A DNA stretch of 64,000 bases from Actinocatenispora comari (GTDB lineage Bacteria > Actinomycetota > Actinomycetes > Mycobacteriales > Micromonosporaceae): contig NZ_BOPO01000117.1 in NCBI RefSeq assembly GCF_017312725.1, forward strand, positions 24,623 through 88,622, in the 5' to 3' direction. Made by a program: the position numbers and the translations under genes. Positions within the stretch are counted from its first letter, which is position 1; every line of letters starts with the position of its first letter. A model generated the notes under the pieces. It did no database searches, was not told the origin of the DNA, and saw only the letters and a list, made by a program, of their open reading frames with translations. Of this stretch, positions 24,679 through 32,400 are shown one piece after another.

Positions 24679-24996
24679 CTAGGCGGCGTTCTTCGGGGCC
24701 GGGAGCTTCTTCAGCTCCACCGCGCGGTACGCGACACCGTGCTTGCCGTTGGTGTTCCACGGCAGAGCCTCCAGCTCCACCGGGGTGACCGGCTGACCAA
24801 CCGTGACGTCCGGCTTCTCACCTGCGGTCGTCACGTTGATCACCTCGGCACCCGTCGAGTCCAGAACGATCATCTGGACCGTCCACATCGGCAGGCCGTC
24901 CCTGTTCCGCTTCTGGCGCTTCTCCCCGTCGAGCTTCTCCGTCGCAGCCTTGGACACCTGGCACTGCTTGTCACTCATGTTCACCAGCAGACGCAT
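24679..24996 (-). CDS. AICE small regulatory-type protein (SCO3933-like)
   Basis: Protein of 105 aa starting MRLLVNMSDKQCQVSKAATE at ATG 24996, preceded by AAGGGAGAAGG. It has a beta-rich middle (MWTVQMIVLDSTGAEVI) and ends with a basic segment. The layout (first gene of the replication/transfer series, small, no enzyme motif) matches the SCO3933-type regulatory proteins of Streptomyces mobile elements. The resemblance is by eye and only moderate. A copy of the 16-bp palindrome starts 20 bases upstream of its start codon. Confidence 0.65.
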   Translation of the reverse strand: MRLLVNMSDKQCQVSKAATEKLDGEKRQKRNRDGLPMWTVQMIVLDSTGAEVINVTTAGEKPDVTVGQPVTPVELEALPWNTNGKHGVAYRAVELKKLPAPKNAA

Positions 24997-25016
24997 TGGC
25001 CTTCTCCCTTCGTTGC

Positions 25017-25032
25017 TGACACGCACGTGTCA
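25017..25032. repeat. 16-bp palindrome, copy 4 (divergent intergenic region)
   Basis: TGACACGCACGTGTCA, identical to copy 1. It lies 21 bases upstream of the leftward series and in the 184-base gap shared with the rightward HTH-PLD gene, an ideal operator position for switching the element. Confidence 0.85.
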
Positions 25033-25180
25033 ACTGGCCAGATCCGAACCCGTCCATCGGGCTCCAGACCATTACGCCGCAGAAGGAGGGGACACGAAGA
25101 CCGACAGAACGGGACTTATGAGGGACGTCCATGTACACTGAGAACGTCCCCTGAACGTCCCTACGTCCCTGGGTGGGCAC

Positions 25181-25960
25181 ATGGCCAACGAGAGACTTCG
25201 CGTCGCCATCGCGAAGGCAGGACTGACACCAGACGAACTCGCGTACCGCGTGAAGGTCGACCCCAAGACGGTCGAACGTTGGATCACCAAGGACCGGGTG
25301 CCTCGTCCCAGGCAGCGAGTGGAGACGGCCCGCCTGCTCGAAGCCAAGGAGCTTTTCCTTTGGCCCCAGGTGATGGACAGCCCTCAGGCTCGGAGCGCAC
25401 GTGAAGCGGAAGTCGTCAGGATCTACTACCACCGAGGCGAGTTGCCGGCCAGCTACTGGTACGAACTGATCCAATCAGCCAAGGAGAACATAGACATCCT
25501 CGTGTTCTCTGGCCTCTTCCTGCCTGACGGGCATGCCGACCTCGGCAAGATGCTCGCAGCCAAGGCGAGTGAAGGTGTGCAGATCCGCTACTTGCTCGGG
25601 GATCCAGAGGGCGAGGCGATCGCGCTGCGGGGCGAAGAGGAGCAGATCGGCGACCACCTGGCGGCGCGAAGCGACCTTGCACGGGGCTACCTGCGCGCGG
25701 CATTCGGCGTTGAGGGTGTCCACATCCACCATCACGACACCACGCTCTACAACTCGATCTACCGCTTCGATCGTGATGCGTTCGTCAACGCCCACGCCTA
25801 CGGCGCACCAGCTGGCGACTCTCCGATCCTCCACCTTCGTCAAGTCGAGGGCGGCCGTCTGTTCGACCACTACATGGACAGCTTCGAGCGAGTGTGGGAA
25901 AGCTCCGAGCCAGCGCCGCCCCCGGTGAGCCGTCAGCGCAAGAGGAAGGCGAAGAACTGA
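25181..25960 (+). CDS. HTH regulator with a PLD-like C-terminal domain
   Basis: Protein of 259 aa. The N-terminus (about residues 1-60) is an XRE-like helix-turn-helix: [19 protein letters not shown] then [17 protein letters not shown]. The C-terminal 170 residues form a PLD-like fold, beginning [20 protein letters not shown]. The HKD motif is degenerate (HHDTTLYNS), so it is likely a sensor or dimer module and not an active phosphodiesterase. The NUDIX gene follows after one base. The gene is transcribed away from the element's maintenance series and is a candidate master repressor. Confidence 0.82.
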   Translation: MANERLRVAIAKAGLTPDELAYRVKVDPKTVERWITKDRVPRPRQRVETARLLEAKELFLWPQVMDSPQARSAREAEVVRIYYHRGELPASYWYELIQSAKENIDILVFSGLFLPDGHADLGKMLAAKASEGVQIRYLLGDPEGEAIALRGEEEQIGDHLAARSDLARGYLRAAFGVEGVHIHHHDTTLYNSIYRFDRDAFVNAHAYGAPAGDSPILHLRQVEGGRLFDHYMDSFERVWESSEPAPPPVSRQRKRKAKN

Positions 25961-25961
25961 G

Positions 25962-26438
25962 ATGGCGCGACGCATCGACTACCTCAACGACCCGAACGCA
26001 CCCGCGGCCAACAGCATCGTCCCGTCAGCGAACGTCGTCGTGACCAACGAACTCAACGAGGTACTGATGATCCGCCGCACCGACAACGGCAACTGGGCAC
26101 TACCAGGGGGCGGCATGGACCCGGGCGAGACCTTGACCGAGACCGCCGTACGGGAGGTGGAGGAAGAGACCGGAATCCGTTGCGAGGTAACGGGACTGGT
26201 TGGCGTCTACACAAACCCGAACCACGTCATCCTCTACACGAGCAACGGCGAAGCCCGCCAGGAGTTCTCGTTGGTGTACACCGCCCGTGCCGTCTCCGGA
26301 CACCCAACACCGAGCGACGAGACCTCAGAGGTTCGATGGGTGCCCGAAGGTGACCTCATCACGTTACCGATGCACGAGTCCATGCGGCAGCGCATCGGCC
26401 GCTACCTTGAGCACCAGGCGATGCCCTACCTAGGCTGA
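25962..26438 (+). CDS. NUDIX hydrolase, possible transfer-immunity factor
   Basis: NUDIX protein (158 aa). The box reads [20 protein letters not shown] followed by ETGI, with the full set of catalytic Glu residues. The segment before it ([11 protein letters not shown]) is typical of nucleotide-sugar or nucleotide pyrophosphohydrolases. In pSAM2 the immunity protein Pif, which blocks redundant transfer, carries a NUDIX motif. The AICE context makes the same role plausible here. It overlaps the convergent HD gene by 9 bases. Confidence 0.85.
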   Translation: MARRIDYLNDPNAPAANSIVPSANVVVTNELNEVLMIRRTDNGNWALPGGGMDPGETLTETAVREVEEETGIRCEVTGLVGVYTNPNHVILYTSNGEARQEFSLVYTARAVSGHPTPSDETSEVRWVPEGDLITLPMHESMRQRIGRYLEHQAMPYLG

Positions 26439-26996
26439 CGCAGTGCGCGCCCTGGCGAGACGTTGCTCCGTCCGACGGACGGCGCCCACGATCTCAGGCC
26501 GAGCACGCCGGATGAACCGGGTGACCACATGATCCGGGCCGTACCGCTGGTCAATCTCGTCTAGGCGTTCCGTGACTTCGAATGGCTGGCCGTCCGGCCC
26601 CGTGGTCATATCGCTGTACCACAGCGCATCCGTCGTCGCCGTACTCTCGTTGGCGAACTCCGCAGCGAGTACATCGGCAAGCCCGCGCTCATCCGCCTCG
26701 ATCAACGCACAAGAGTGATTGGCGACCAGGGCAGTCACTCGCGGATCGAACTCATGCCGCCGGAGCCACCGGGCGCCGTCGAGCGGATGAAAGCCCGTGT
26801 CGACCAGTCCGCGAACGTAGCCGATGTCGTGCAGCCAGGCAGCAGCGACGAGCGGGTCGCGATCAGTTGGCTCTACGGCCGAGGAAGCCTCACCAGCAGT
26901 ACGAGCTACCGCTTGGACATGCCGCCAGCGACGCGGAAGCTCCACACTCATGAGCCGCTCAGCGATCGCTCGCGCCTCCTCCACTAGCCCAGCCAT
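26430..26996 (-). CDS. HD domain protein
   Basis: Metal-dependent phosphohydrolase-type HD protein (188 aa). Visible motifs are [17 protein letters not shown] with the first His, [14 protein letters not shown] with the HD pair, and a later [21 protein letters not shown] 26996 gives [25 protein letters not shown] and HD genes converge, and HD proteins of this type are common AICE passengers. Substrate unknown; nucleotide phosphates are typical for the family. Confidence 0.85.
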   Translation of the reverse strand: MAGLVEEARAIAERLMSVELPRRWRHVQAVARTAGEASSAVEPTDRDPLVAAAWLHDIGYVRGLVDTGFHPLDGARWLRRHEFDPRVTALVANHSCALIEADERGLADVLAAEFANESTATTDALWYSDMTTGPDGQPFEVTERLDEIDQRYGPDHVVTRFIRRARPEIVGAVRRTEQRLARARTASA

Positions 26997-27576
26997 GCTG
27001 ACGACGCTACGCGACCAGGACACGGGGCGCATCAGGCCGTCCGGTCGGTGAGAACTTTCTGTACGGGTTCAAGGCGGCCCTGACGGGCCGCGCGCGCCGC
27101 CGTTCGGGCCGCGTTCCGGCCGCTCTGCTGTCGCCCGCGGCCGGAACGCTCCAGGCCCGCGGCAGGCGCGCACACCAACAGGGCCGCCACCCTCGCAAGT
27201 TCACACCGAGAGTGACGGCCTTGTCGCAACAGTCATGGGCTACTGACCGCGCCGGTCACCGCCGACGCCGGATGGCGGGGTACGGCGGGCGGGTCGACCG
27301 GGCGGCGGGTTGTCAGCTGGTGCCGGTTATGGCGCCTCCGGCGGGGGCGCTCAGGCTCCGGGATGGCCGGGGACCGCTACCGGCCGCCGGGTTGCTGGGC
27401 GGGCACTGCCGCCATCCCGTCACCGACGCCCCAGGCACAGCCGAGCAGACCGCCGCCGGGGCCGCCAGCATCCGTGAGCAATGTGCAGACCGCGGAGGGT
27501 GGCGGCCCCGGCGGCGGCCCGCTCCCCAGAGGGTGGGACGACGGTGACGGGATGGCTAGGGAATGATGAATGGCGC
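26997..27576. other. 580-base stretch without a supported gene
   Basis: GC-rich sequence between the HD gene and the cargo operon. Short open frames exist, e.g. a Pro/Gly-rich 67-codon frame from 27363, but none has a convincing ribosome site or homology. Composition falls to AT-richer sequence from about 27560, marking the cargo boundary. Confidence 0.6.
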
Positions 27577-28449
27577 CTATGCCGCGTTACTGATTCCGAC
27601 TCGTGACTTCAGCTCGCTTGTCCAGGCTTCGGAATGCACTGGAGAACAGAACGCGACATGCAAAATGTGTTCGAGATGCTCTGGCTTCGTGACAGACGAG
27701 GGCGCTGTTCCAATTACACGCTTGAGCAGAGCGGCGAGCGCGGAAAGGAGATCTCTTCCTCGAAAATATGGCCTAGAACCACGTGGGCAAGTTGGAGGAT
27801 TCTCGATGGTTTCAGCTCCCTGCGCGAAGTCAACAAGAGTGTCTACAGGTGGTGGTGAGCCAGAACTCTTTGCGACTAACGCCATGCAGTATGGACGAAT
27901 TTTTAGTGCGCACGAGTCAGGGTCGATTTTTGCGCACACGTCAACCGCATCAAAGTTCAATCCCCATTGATGGTAAGCATTGGCGGCACGCAGCCGCGCA
28001 AGCGGCTCTACTGCATGATACAGCGCCTTCTTTAGCTGAACTAGTCCTCCAAAGCGGTGCAGCTTATCCGCGCTAGCGACTTCTGATACCAAGACTTTAA
28101 AGGCCGATGAGACGATCGCCATGGCTTCGAGATCGGCGTTCTCGTAAGGGAATATCGGAAGGCCCTCGGATTCGGCTGTCGCGATCTTATGATCGAAGTC
28201 GCGATCTAGGATTCCGAAAAGCCGCAGTGATGCGACGTTGAGTGCTTCGACTTCCCTTACCACGTTTAGGACATTTGGGCGACCGCCTACTGGAAAAACC
28301 GCACATTGATCTAATAGGACTTCCTCCAGAAACCGCGAATCGGAAGGTCCTTCCACCACAAGTACCGGGCGCGGGTCTGCTTGGTGATGCAGTCGAATTC
28401 GAGTAGCTGCTTCATCATAATTTTTGATTGAGTGTGGATCTGTCACCAT
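27577..28449 (-). CDS. DUF4435/TOPRIM protein, AriB-like component of a PARIS-type defence system
   Basis: Protein of 290 aa with a TOPRIM-like core: VLVVEGPSDSRFLEEVLL (catalytic Glu and Ser-Asp, residues 30-47) and LRLFGILDRDFDHKIA (Asp cluster, residues 76-90). This matches the DUF4435 family, whose member AriB is the toxic effector nuclease of PARIS anti-phage systems. ATG 28449 overlaps the ATPase 3' end by 7 bases, so the pair is coupled in the order ATPase then DUF4435, as in PARIS. Base composition is much more AT-rich than the rest of the window, indicating recent acquisition. Assignment rests on motifs and gene order. Confidence 0.78.
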   Translation of the reverse strand: MVTDPHSIKNYDEAATRIRLHHQADPRPVLVVEGPSDSRFLEEVLLDQCAVFPVGGRPNVLNVVREVEALNVASLRLFGILDRDFDHKIATAESEGLPIFPYENADLEAMAIVSSAFKVLVSEVASADKLHRFGGLVQLKKALYHAVEPLARLRAANAYHQWGLNFDAVDVCAKIDPDSCALKIRPYCMALVAKSSGSPPPVDTLVDFAQGAETIENPPTCPRGSRPYFRGRDLLSALAALLKRVIGTAPSSVTKPEHLEHILHVAFCSPVHSEAWTSELKSRVGISNAA

Positions 28450-29759
28450 TGTACGGCCAGCTCCTCGACGATGTCCCATCTGCCGTTGATGATTCCGGCC
28501 GAGTGGGTAGCGAGGATAATCTGAAGCCCGCAGATCGTTGCTACGTCGGTGATGTCGCTAATAAATGAATGTTTCCAGGCAGCGTGCAGGGATATTTCAG
28601 GTTCGTCAATCAGAACAACAGTGCCCGAACTGGTCGAAAACAACAGCATCGTAAACAGCGCCAATAGATGCTGCTCTCCAGAGGACAGGACGTTTACCGG
28701 TATCGGCTGTCCATCGAGGTTTGAATGGAAGACGAGACGGCCACTGCTGTCCAACAGGAGAGTCTTGCCGATGAATTTATCGTTCACGATCTGTTGCAGG
28801 GTCTTAAGTCGCTCGTGAACCGGAAGGAGAGGAGTAATCTTCTTCTTCCAGTCTTCAATAAATGCCGACAGGACTCGTCGCTCAGTGGTGTCAAGCTCGC
28901 GGGATGGCAGTTCCATGTCCCAGCTTGCAGTAGACAAGCCACTTTTGAAGAGCTCCGCATTTTGCTCGGCGAGTTCATCGTATTCTTCTATGAGAACTGA
29001 CGAAGTGCGGGCACGTCCACCGGCAAATACTCTCGCTGCGAAACTTTCATCAGCTCGTTGGGATGCTGCGAGCGACATCCTTCTTGCCTCGGTAACTTGT
29101 ATCCGTACCTGATCGATATATTCATCGATTCTGGAATGATATCGCTGTGGATGACGCAGATCAGGATTCTGGAGTCCGGTGTCGAGTCGCTTGGTATCGA
29201 TGAAGACAGAGCTAAGCTGTCCAAACTCGCGCCACCACGCTGGCCTCGGCGCCGTTTTTCGGCGTCTGGGTCGCGTGCCGCGAGGCTCTACGGCTGTGTT
29301 TATGTCATAGCGAATGAAATCCTCGACATAGTCTTCCGGAATAATTTCATTTGTGCGAGTATTCAGAAATACGCCATCCTCGATCTCTTGCCAGTAGTAT
29401 GGGAGAGGCCGCCCCTCCGGCTTGATGCTCAGTTCGCCGTAGATTCGGCCGCGCGGCCCCTCGCCTCTCAGGGATACCTTCCTTTTTGTGTGGTCAGGAG
29501 AACTGATTGCGCGAATCAGTTTCCTCGTGTCTAACTCGATGACTATTTCTTTGAACGGCGTACGGAGGAGCGATTCTGGCCGATTGCCAAGGATGCCATG
29601 TATTGTGCGCAGGATATGGGTCTTTCCGACGCCATTTGGTCCTGCTATGATGCTAACGGGGCCATGATCACCGAAATTTAGATGATGCTCTGCATTTTCG
29701 TATAATAGGCCATTGGCGTCAAAGGACTTGATTTTCGGCAATGTGCCCTCCCTGGCCAT
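28443..29759 (-). CDS. AAA ATPase, AriA-like sensor component of a PARIS-type defence system
   Basis: ABC/OLD-like AAA ATPase (438 aa). Walker A is SIIAGPNGVGKTHIL (near residue 40), the signature is VNVLSSGEQHLLALF (near 345), Walker B is TVVLIDEPEISLHAAWKHSF and the H-loop is IILATHSAGIING. The middle third is helical and unique, as in AAA_15 proteins. Together with the coupled DUF4435 gene downstream this is the AriA-AriB layout. In known PARIS systems, AriA senses phage anti-restriction proteins and releases AriB. Whether this distant actinobacterial version uses the same trigger is unknown. Confidence 0.82.
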   Translation of the reverse strand: MAREGTLPKIKSFDANGLLYENAEHHLNFGDHGPVSIIAGPNGVGKTHILRTIHGILGNRPESLLRTPFKEIVIELDTRKLIRAISSPDHTKRKVSLRGEGPRGRIYGELSIKPEGRPLPYYWQEIEDGVFLNTRTNEIIPEDYVEDFIRYDINTAVEPRGTRPRRRKTAPRPAWWREFGQLSSVFIDTKRLDTGLQNPDLRHPQRYHSRIDEYIDQVRIQVTEARRMSLAASQRADESFAARVFAGGRARTSSVLIEEYDELAEQNAELFKSGLSTASWDMELPSRELDTTERRVLSAFIEDWKKKITPLLPVHERLKTLQQIVNDKFIGKTLLLDSSGRLVFHSNLDGQPIPVNVLSSGEQHLLALFTMLLFSTSSGTVVLIDEPEISLHAAWKHSFISDITDVATICGLQIILATHSAGIINGRWDIVEELAVQW

Positions 29760-30440
29760 CTTGGATGTCGTTCATGTTTGGGTATAGTTGCGACTCAACT
29801 AGCCACATCGGATCTTAGTCCGCTTCGTGCCTGTTGGTGTGCCCACACAGGAAGACCGTGGGAATCGTGTGTCATGTTTCAGTCATCAGTCGTACGCACC
29901 AGAAGTATCGGAACGAGCCAGGCTTACGGTGCGATGGGCTTACTCGTATGTCTATATGGCCTCAAACCGTGCAACTGAGAGGTCCGTCGCAACTGCCCTG
30001 CCTGACGACCCATCCTCATGATCTGCCTGATGCGGGTGCTCCGCGTGCCCGTTGAGATGTGGAAGGCGTTCTTCCGCGGTGAGGCGTGGGAGGACAGCCA
30101 AGTCGGGGTGGTGCGGACTCGATGCTGATCGATCAGTGGGGTCCTTGACCATCTTGAGAGAGCAGCGCCCAACCTATGCCGATGGCTGCGCGAGACTGAC
30201 GCCGATGCGACGTCAACGGACGCCAACGCCAACGACCGCGAGGCAAGGCCAGGGCCGGCTGAGGACCCTTGACCGCCCGGCCTGCTCCCGTCATGCACAC
30301 GTTCCCGAGAGTCCGCTCCCGTGCCCCGTGCGTGCCCGTTGGAGCGCGGAACGAGGGGGAACCACGGTAACTGGCGGGAGAAAACCGAGGTCAGCACCGC
30401 CGGGCATAGGTGCAGATGGATCGGCAAGCCGTTGGCCGTC
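29760..30440. other. 680-base gap between defence genes and the distal att site
   Basis: No supported gene. The first 200 bases are AT-richer and should hold the promoter of the minus-strand ATPase operon; the minus strand has TATACC about 25 bases before the start, but no convincing -35. From about 30150 the sequence is GC-rich again and contains degenerate repeats of GACGCCAACG. This could be the remnant end of earlier cargo. Confidence 0.5.
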
Positions 30441-30489
30441 TTAGGAGAGCGGTGCTCTATCCCCTGAGCTACGAGGGCAACGACCGGCG
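30441..30489. repeat. distal att direct repeat with orphan tRNA-Arg 5' half
   Basis: Identical over 49 bases to 16423-16471. Read on the minus strand it is the first 38 bases of tRNA-Arg preceded by 11 bases of native leader. It is followed toward lower coordinates by element sequence, so no complete tRNA can form here. It marks the chromosome/element junction. Confidence 0.94.
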
Positions 30490-30523
30490 CTCGGGCCGGC
30501 TGCCGGGCCTTCGGCCACCGTGG

Positions 30524-30529
30524 AGGCTA
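30524..30529 (-). promoter_or_regulatory. orphaned -10-like element of the original tRNA-Arg gene
   Basis: TAGCCT on the minus strand lies 45 bases upstream of the orphan tRNA 5' half. It resembles the TAGGCT before tRNA-Ala at 54390. If it was the native promoter, integration separated it from the functional tRNA by 14 kb. Confidence 0.35.
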
Positions 30530-30716
30530 CCGGATTCCCACCCCGCGCCCGCGGGCCCCAGCCGAAGCTTACCGGTCCGGTACCGGCGGGTCACAGCGAG
30601 ATCCCGGCGTTCCGGACCGTTCAGGCCGCGACGCCGGTGCCGGAGACGGGGGAGGCTCCGGTACCGGCGTCGCGTGGGGGTGGGGGTAAGGCTTGTCTGC
30701 GCCGGCCTGGCCGGCT

Positions 30717-31703
30717 TCAGCCGACCCGGCCGTAGCCGTCCGGCGGCATCATGTCGACGCTGGCCTTCTGCACCGGCTCGCCGTAGGTCGGCGCGTGGAT
30801 CACCTGGCCGCCGCCGATGTAGATCGCGACGTGCTCGTTCCCGCTGTAGAACACCAGGTCGCCCGCCTGCAGCTGGTCGCGGCTGATCCGGTGGGTCTGG
30901 CTGTACTGGGTGTACGAGCTGTGCGCGAGCGAGTAGCCGGCGGCGTTCCAGGCCATCATGGTCAGGCCGGAGCAGTCGAACGCGTCGGGCCCCGCGGAAC
31001 CCATGTTGTACGGCTTGCCGAGCTGCGCCCACGCGTAGTCGACCGCCTTGCCGGCGGAGCCGGGCAGGTTCGGCGCCGGGCCGTAGTCGACGTTGGTGTC
31101 GTAGTTGGTGGGCGATCCGTATGCCTGGGTGCGCAGGTCGCGCAGCTTCTGCACGTCCTTGTCCAGCGACGTCTTCTGGCTGGCGAGCTTCTTCTTCGCC
31201 TGGGTCTGCTTGCCGATCGCGGTGTCCAGCGCCGCCTTCTGCTTGTCCAGCGCCGCCTTGGCCTTGCTGTACTCGGCGATCTGCTTGCTCTGGCTGCGCG
31301 CCAACTGGTCGAGCAGCGAGAGCGAGTCGAGCAGGGTACTGGCGGAGCCGTCGGACAGGATCGCGTTGACCGCGCCCGGCTTGCCGCCGCGGTAGGCGGC
31401 CGCCGCCATCTTGCCGACCGACTGCTCGGCCGCGTCGACCTTCTTCTGCAGCGGCTTGAGCTTCTTGTTGACCGCCTTTTCCTTCTTCTTGCTGGCGGCC
31501 AGCTGGTCCTGGACCTTGTCGTACTCCTGGACGGCCTTGTCGAACTGCTTGGACTTGGCGTCGATCTGCTTGGTCAGCTCGGCCTCGGACGGTGTGGCGT
31601 GCGCCGGGGTCCCGAGCAGCAACAGGGCCATCGCGGTGAGCGCGGCCAGCAGCAGCAGACCGAAGGCCCGCAGCGGTCGCGGCATGACAGCGGAGGTGGG
31701 CAC
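30717..31703 (-). CDS. NlpC/P60 family peptidoglycan endopeptidase (RipA-like)
   Basis: Secreted cell-wall hydrolase (328 aa). A signal peptide is visible: PRPLRAFGLLLLAALTAMAL, then an AHA cleavage site near residue 37. Residues 45-205 are a Lys/Ala-rich coiled coil (repeated KK, QKK and LDKQKAALD). The C-terminal NlpC/P60 domain has the catalytic Cys in DAFDCSGLTMMAWNAAG and His residues in HVAIYIGGGQVIHAPTYGE. It should cleave D-Glu/DAP stem-peptide bonds during septation. GTG 31703 is chosen because AAGGAG lies 10 bases upstream; ATG 31685 has none. A c-di-AMP riboswitch precedes it. Confidence 0.92.
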   Translation of the reverse strand: MPTSAVMPRPLRAFGLLLLAALTAMALLLLGTPAHATPSEAELTKQIDAKSKQFDKAVQEYDKVQDQLAASKKKEKAVNKKLKPLQKKVDAAEQSVGKMAAAAYRGGKPGAVNAILSDGSASTLLDSLSLLDQLARSQSKQIAEYSKAKAALDKQKAALDTAIGKQTQAKKKLASQKTSLDKDVQKLRDLRTQAYGSPTNYDTNVDYGPAPNLPGSAGKAVDYAWAQLGKPYNMGSAGPDAFDCSGLTMMAWNAAGYSLAHSSYTQYSQTHRISRDQLQAGDLVFYSGNEHVAIYIGGGQVIHAPTYGEPVQKASVDMMPPDGYGRVG

Positions 31704-31734
31704 CGGCAGCCGGCTCCTTCTTCCTCGCACCGCC

Positions 31735-31890
31735 TACCGGGTTAGCTGACGGGTTCGGGCGGGGAAGAAGTGCGCCCTACCACGACCCGGAGGTCGTGGA
31801 TTCACCCCAGGGAGGTGGGTCCCCGGCTCGCCGGCAAGCGCCAGGGGAGGCGGCTCACGCGGCAACTCGGCGGTGTCGCCCGGTGCCGCC
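31735..31890 (-). ncRNA. cyclic di-AMP riboswitch (ydaO/yuaA leader)
   Basis: On the minus strand the leader shows the conserved blocks of the actinobacterial ydaO-type riboswitch, in order: GCCGAGTTGCC, GCCGGGGACCCACC, GGGGTGAATCC and GTAGGGCGCAC. An intervening hairpin (CCACGACC/GGTCGTGG) and a trailing GAACCCGTCAGCTAACC are also typical. It ends just before the NlpC/P60 ribosome-binding site. c-di-AMP binding normally turns expression off, linking cell-wall hydrolysis to c-di-AMP level. Confidence 0.9.
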
Positions 31891-31928
31891 CACGGGCAGG
31901 CGGCAGACATCCGGTCAGACGGGGAGTC

Positions 31929-31958
31929 ACATTAGGAGTAACCGTCAGTCGATCGCAA
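31929..31958 (-). promoter_or_regulatory. promoter of the riboswitch-NlpC/P60 transcript
   Basis: On the minus strand TTGCGA (31953-31958) and TAATGT (31929-31934) are separated by 18 bp. Transcription from about 31922 would give a leader of roughly 220 nt including the riboswitch. Confidence 0.6.
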
Positions 31959-32035
31959 GTCGCCCCCGGCGTGCCACTCACATTCGTTTCGGGAATTGAT
32001 CCGTTCGCGTCCGAGTCACTCCGCTCCGTGGTTGG

Positions 32036-32055
32036 ATACGGTAGGGGGGTATGGT
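32036..32055 (+). promoter_or_regulatory. CsoR operator/promoter of the copper operon
   Basis: ATACGGTAGGGGGGTAT (32036-32052) is a G-tract flanked by ATAC and GTAT, the usual form of CsoR operators. A -10-like TATGGT (32050-32055) overlaps it, about 30 bases before the csoR start. Confidence 0.6.
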
Positions 32056-32085
32056 ACCGTGGAGCTCGAACGGGGAGGTGGCCAG

Positions 32086-32373
32086 ATGGCGGGTTACTGG
32101 TACAGCGACGACAAAAAGGCACTGTTGGCCCGGTTGCGGCGGATCGAGGGGCAGATCCGCGGTCTGGAGCGGATGGTCGAGCAGGACACGTACTGCATCG
32201 ACGTGCTCACGCAGATCTCGGCGGCCACCAGGGCACTGCAGGGCGTCGCGCTCGGCCTGCTCGACGGCCACCTGTCACATTGCGTGGCCGAGGCCACGGC
32301 AAAGGGTGGCGAAGAGGCAGAGGAGAAGGTCAGGGAGGCCACCGAGGCGATCGCCCGGTTGGTCCGGTCCTGA
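32086..32373 (+). CDS. csoR: CsoR-type copper-sensing repressor
   Basis: Helical repressor (95 aa) of the CsoR/RcnR family that releases DNA on binding Cu(I). It starts MAGYWYSDDKKALLARLRRI. The DNA-binding face is RLRRIEGQIRGLERM. Copper ligands are a Cys in DTYCIDVLTQ and the His/Cys pair in GHLSHCV, i.e. the C-H-C site. GGGGAGG lies 7 bases before ATG 32086. It is the first gene of csoR-copZ-copA. Confidence 0.94.
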   Translation: MAGYWYSDDKKALLARLRRIEGQIRGLERMVEQDTYCIDVLTQISAATRALQGVALGLLDGHLSHCVAEATAKGGEEAEEKVREATEAIARLVRS

Positions 32374-32400
32374 CGCGGGTTCACCGTTGTGGAGGCAACC

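Larger units (their letters stand above)
16423..30489. mobile_element. actinomycete integrative and conjugative element (AICE) in tRNA-Arg
   Basis: About 14.0 kb between identical 49-bp direct repeats. It has the AICE gene set: tyrosine integrase, Xis, RepSA-like replication initiator, DUF2637 membrane protein, RRQRL-type zinc proteins, FtsK/SpoIIIE-type DNA translocase and a NUDIX protein similar in kind to Pif of pSAM2. All maintenance and transfer genes run on the minus strand toward the integrase. A divergent regulatory pair, an HD protein and an AT-rich defence-like cargo lie distally. Every expected core gene looks intact, so excision and conjugal transfer of double-stranded DNA are plausible. 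Confidence 0.92.

Noticed and set aside
27363..27566. Pro/Gly-rich 67-codon frame in the AICE
   Set aside because: No convincing ribosome site, low-complexity composition and no recognisable relative. Kept only as part of the gap description.
27577..29759. Gabija-type (GajA/GajB) assignment for the defence pair
   Set aside because: Gabija joins ATPase and TOPRIM in one protein and pairs it with a UvrD-like helicase. Here ATPase and TOPRIM are separate and there is no helicase.
29924..30427. 167-codon minus-strand frame at the distal end of the AICE
   Set aside because: Ser/Arg/His-rich without domain, lacks a good start, and its composition fits random GC-rich sequence.
30441..30489. Second tRNA-Arg gene
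   Set aside because: Only bases 1-38 are present and the 3' half is missing, so it is the att copy.
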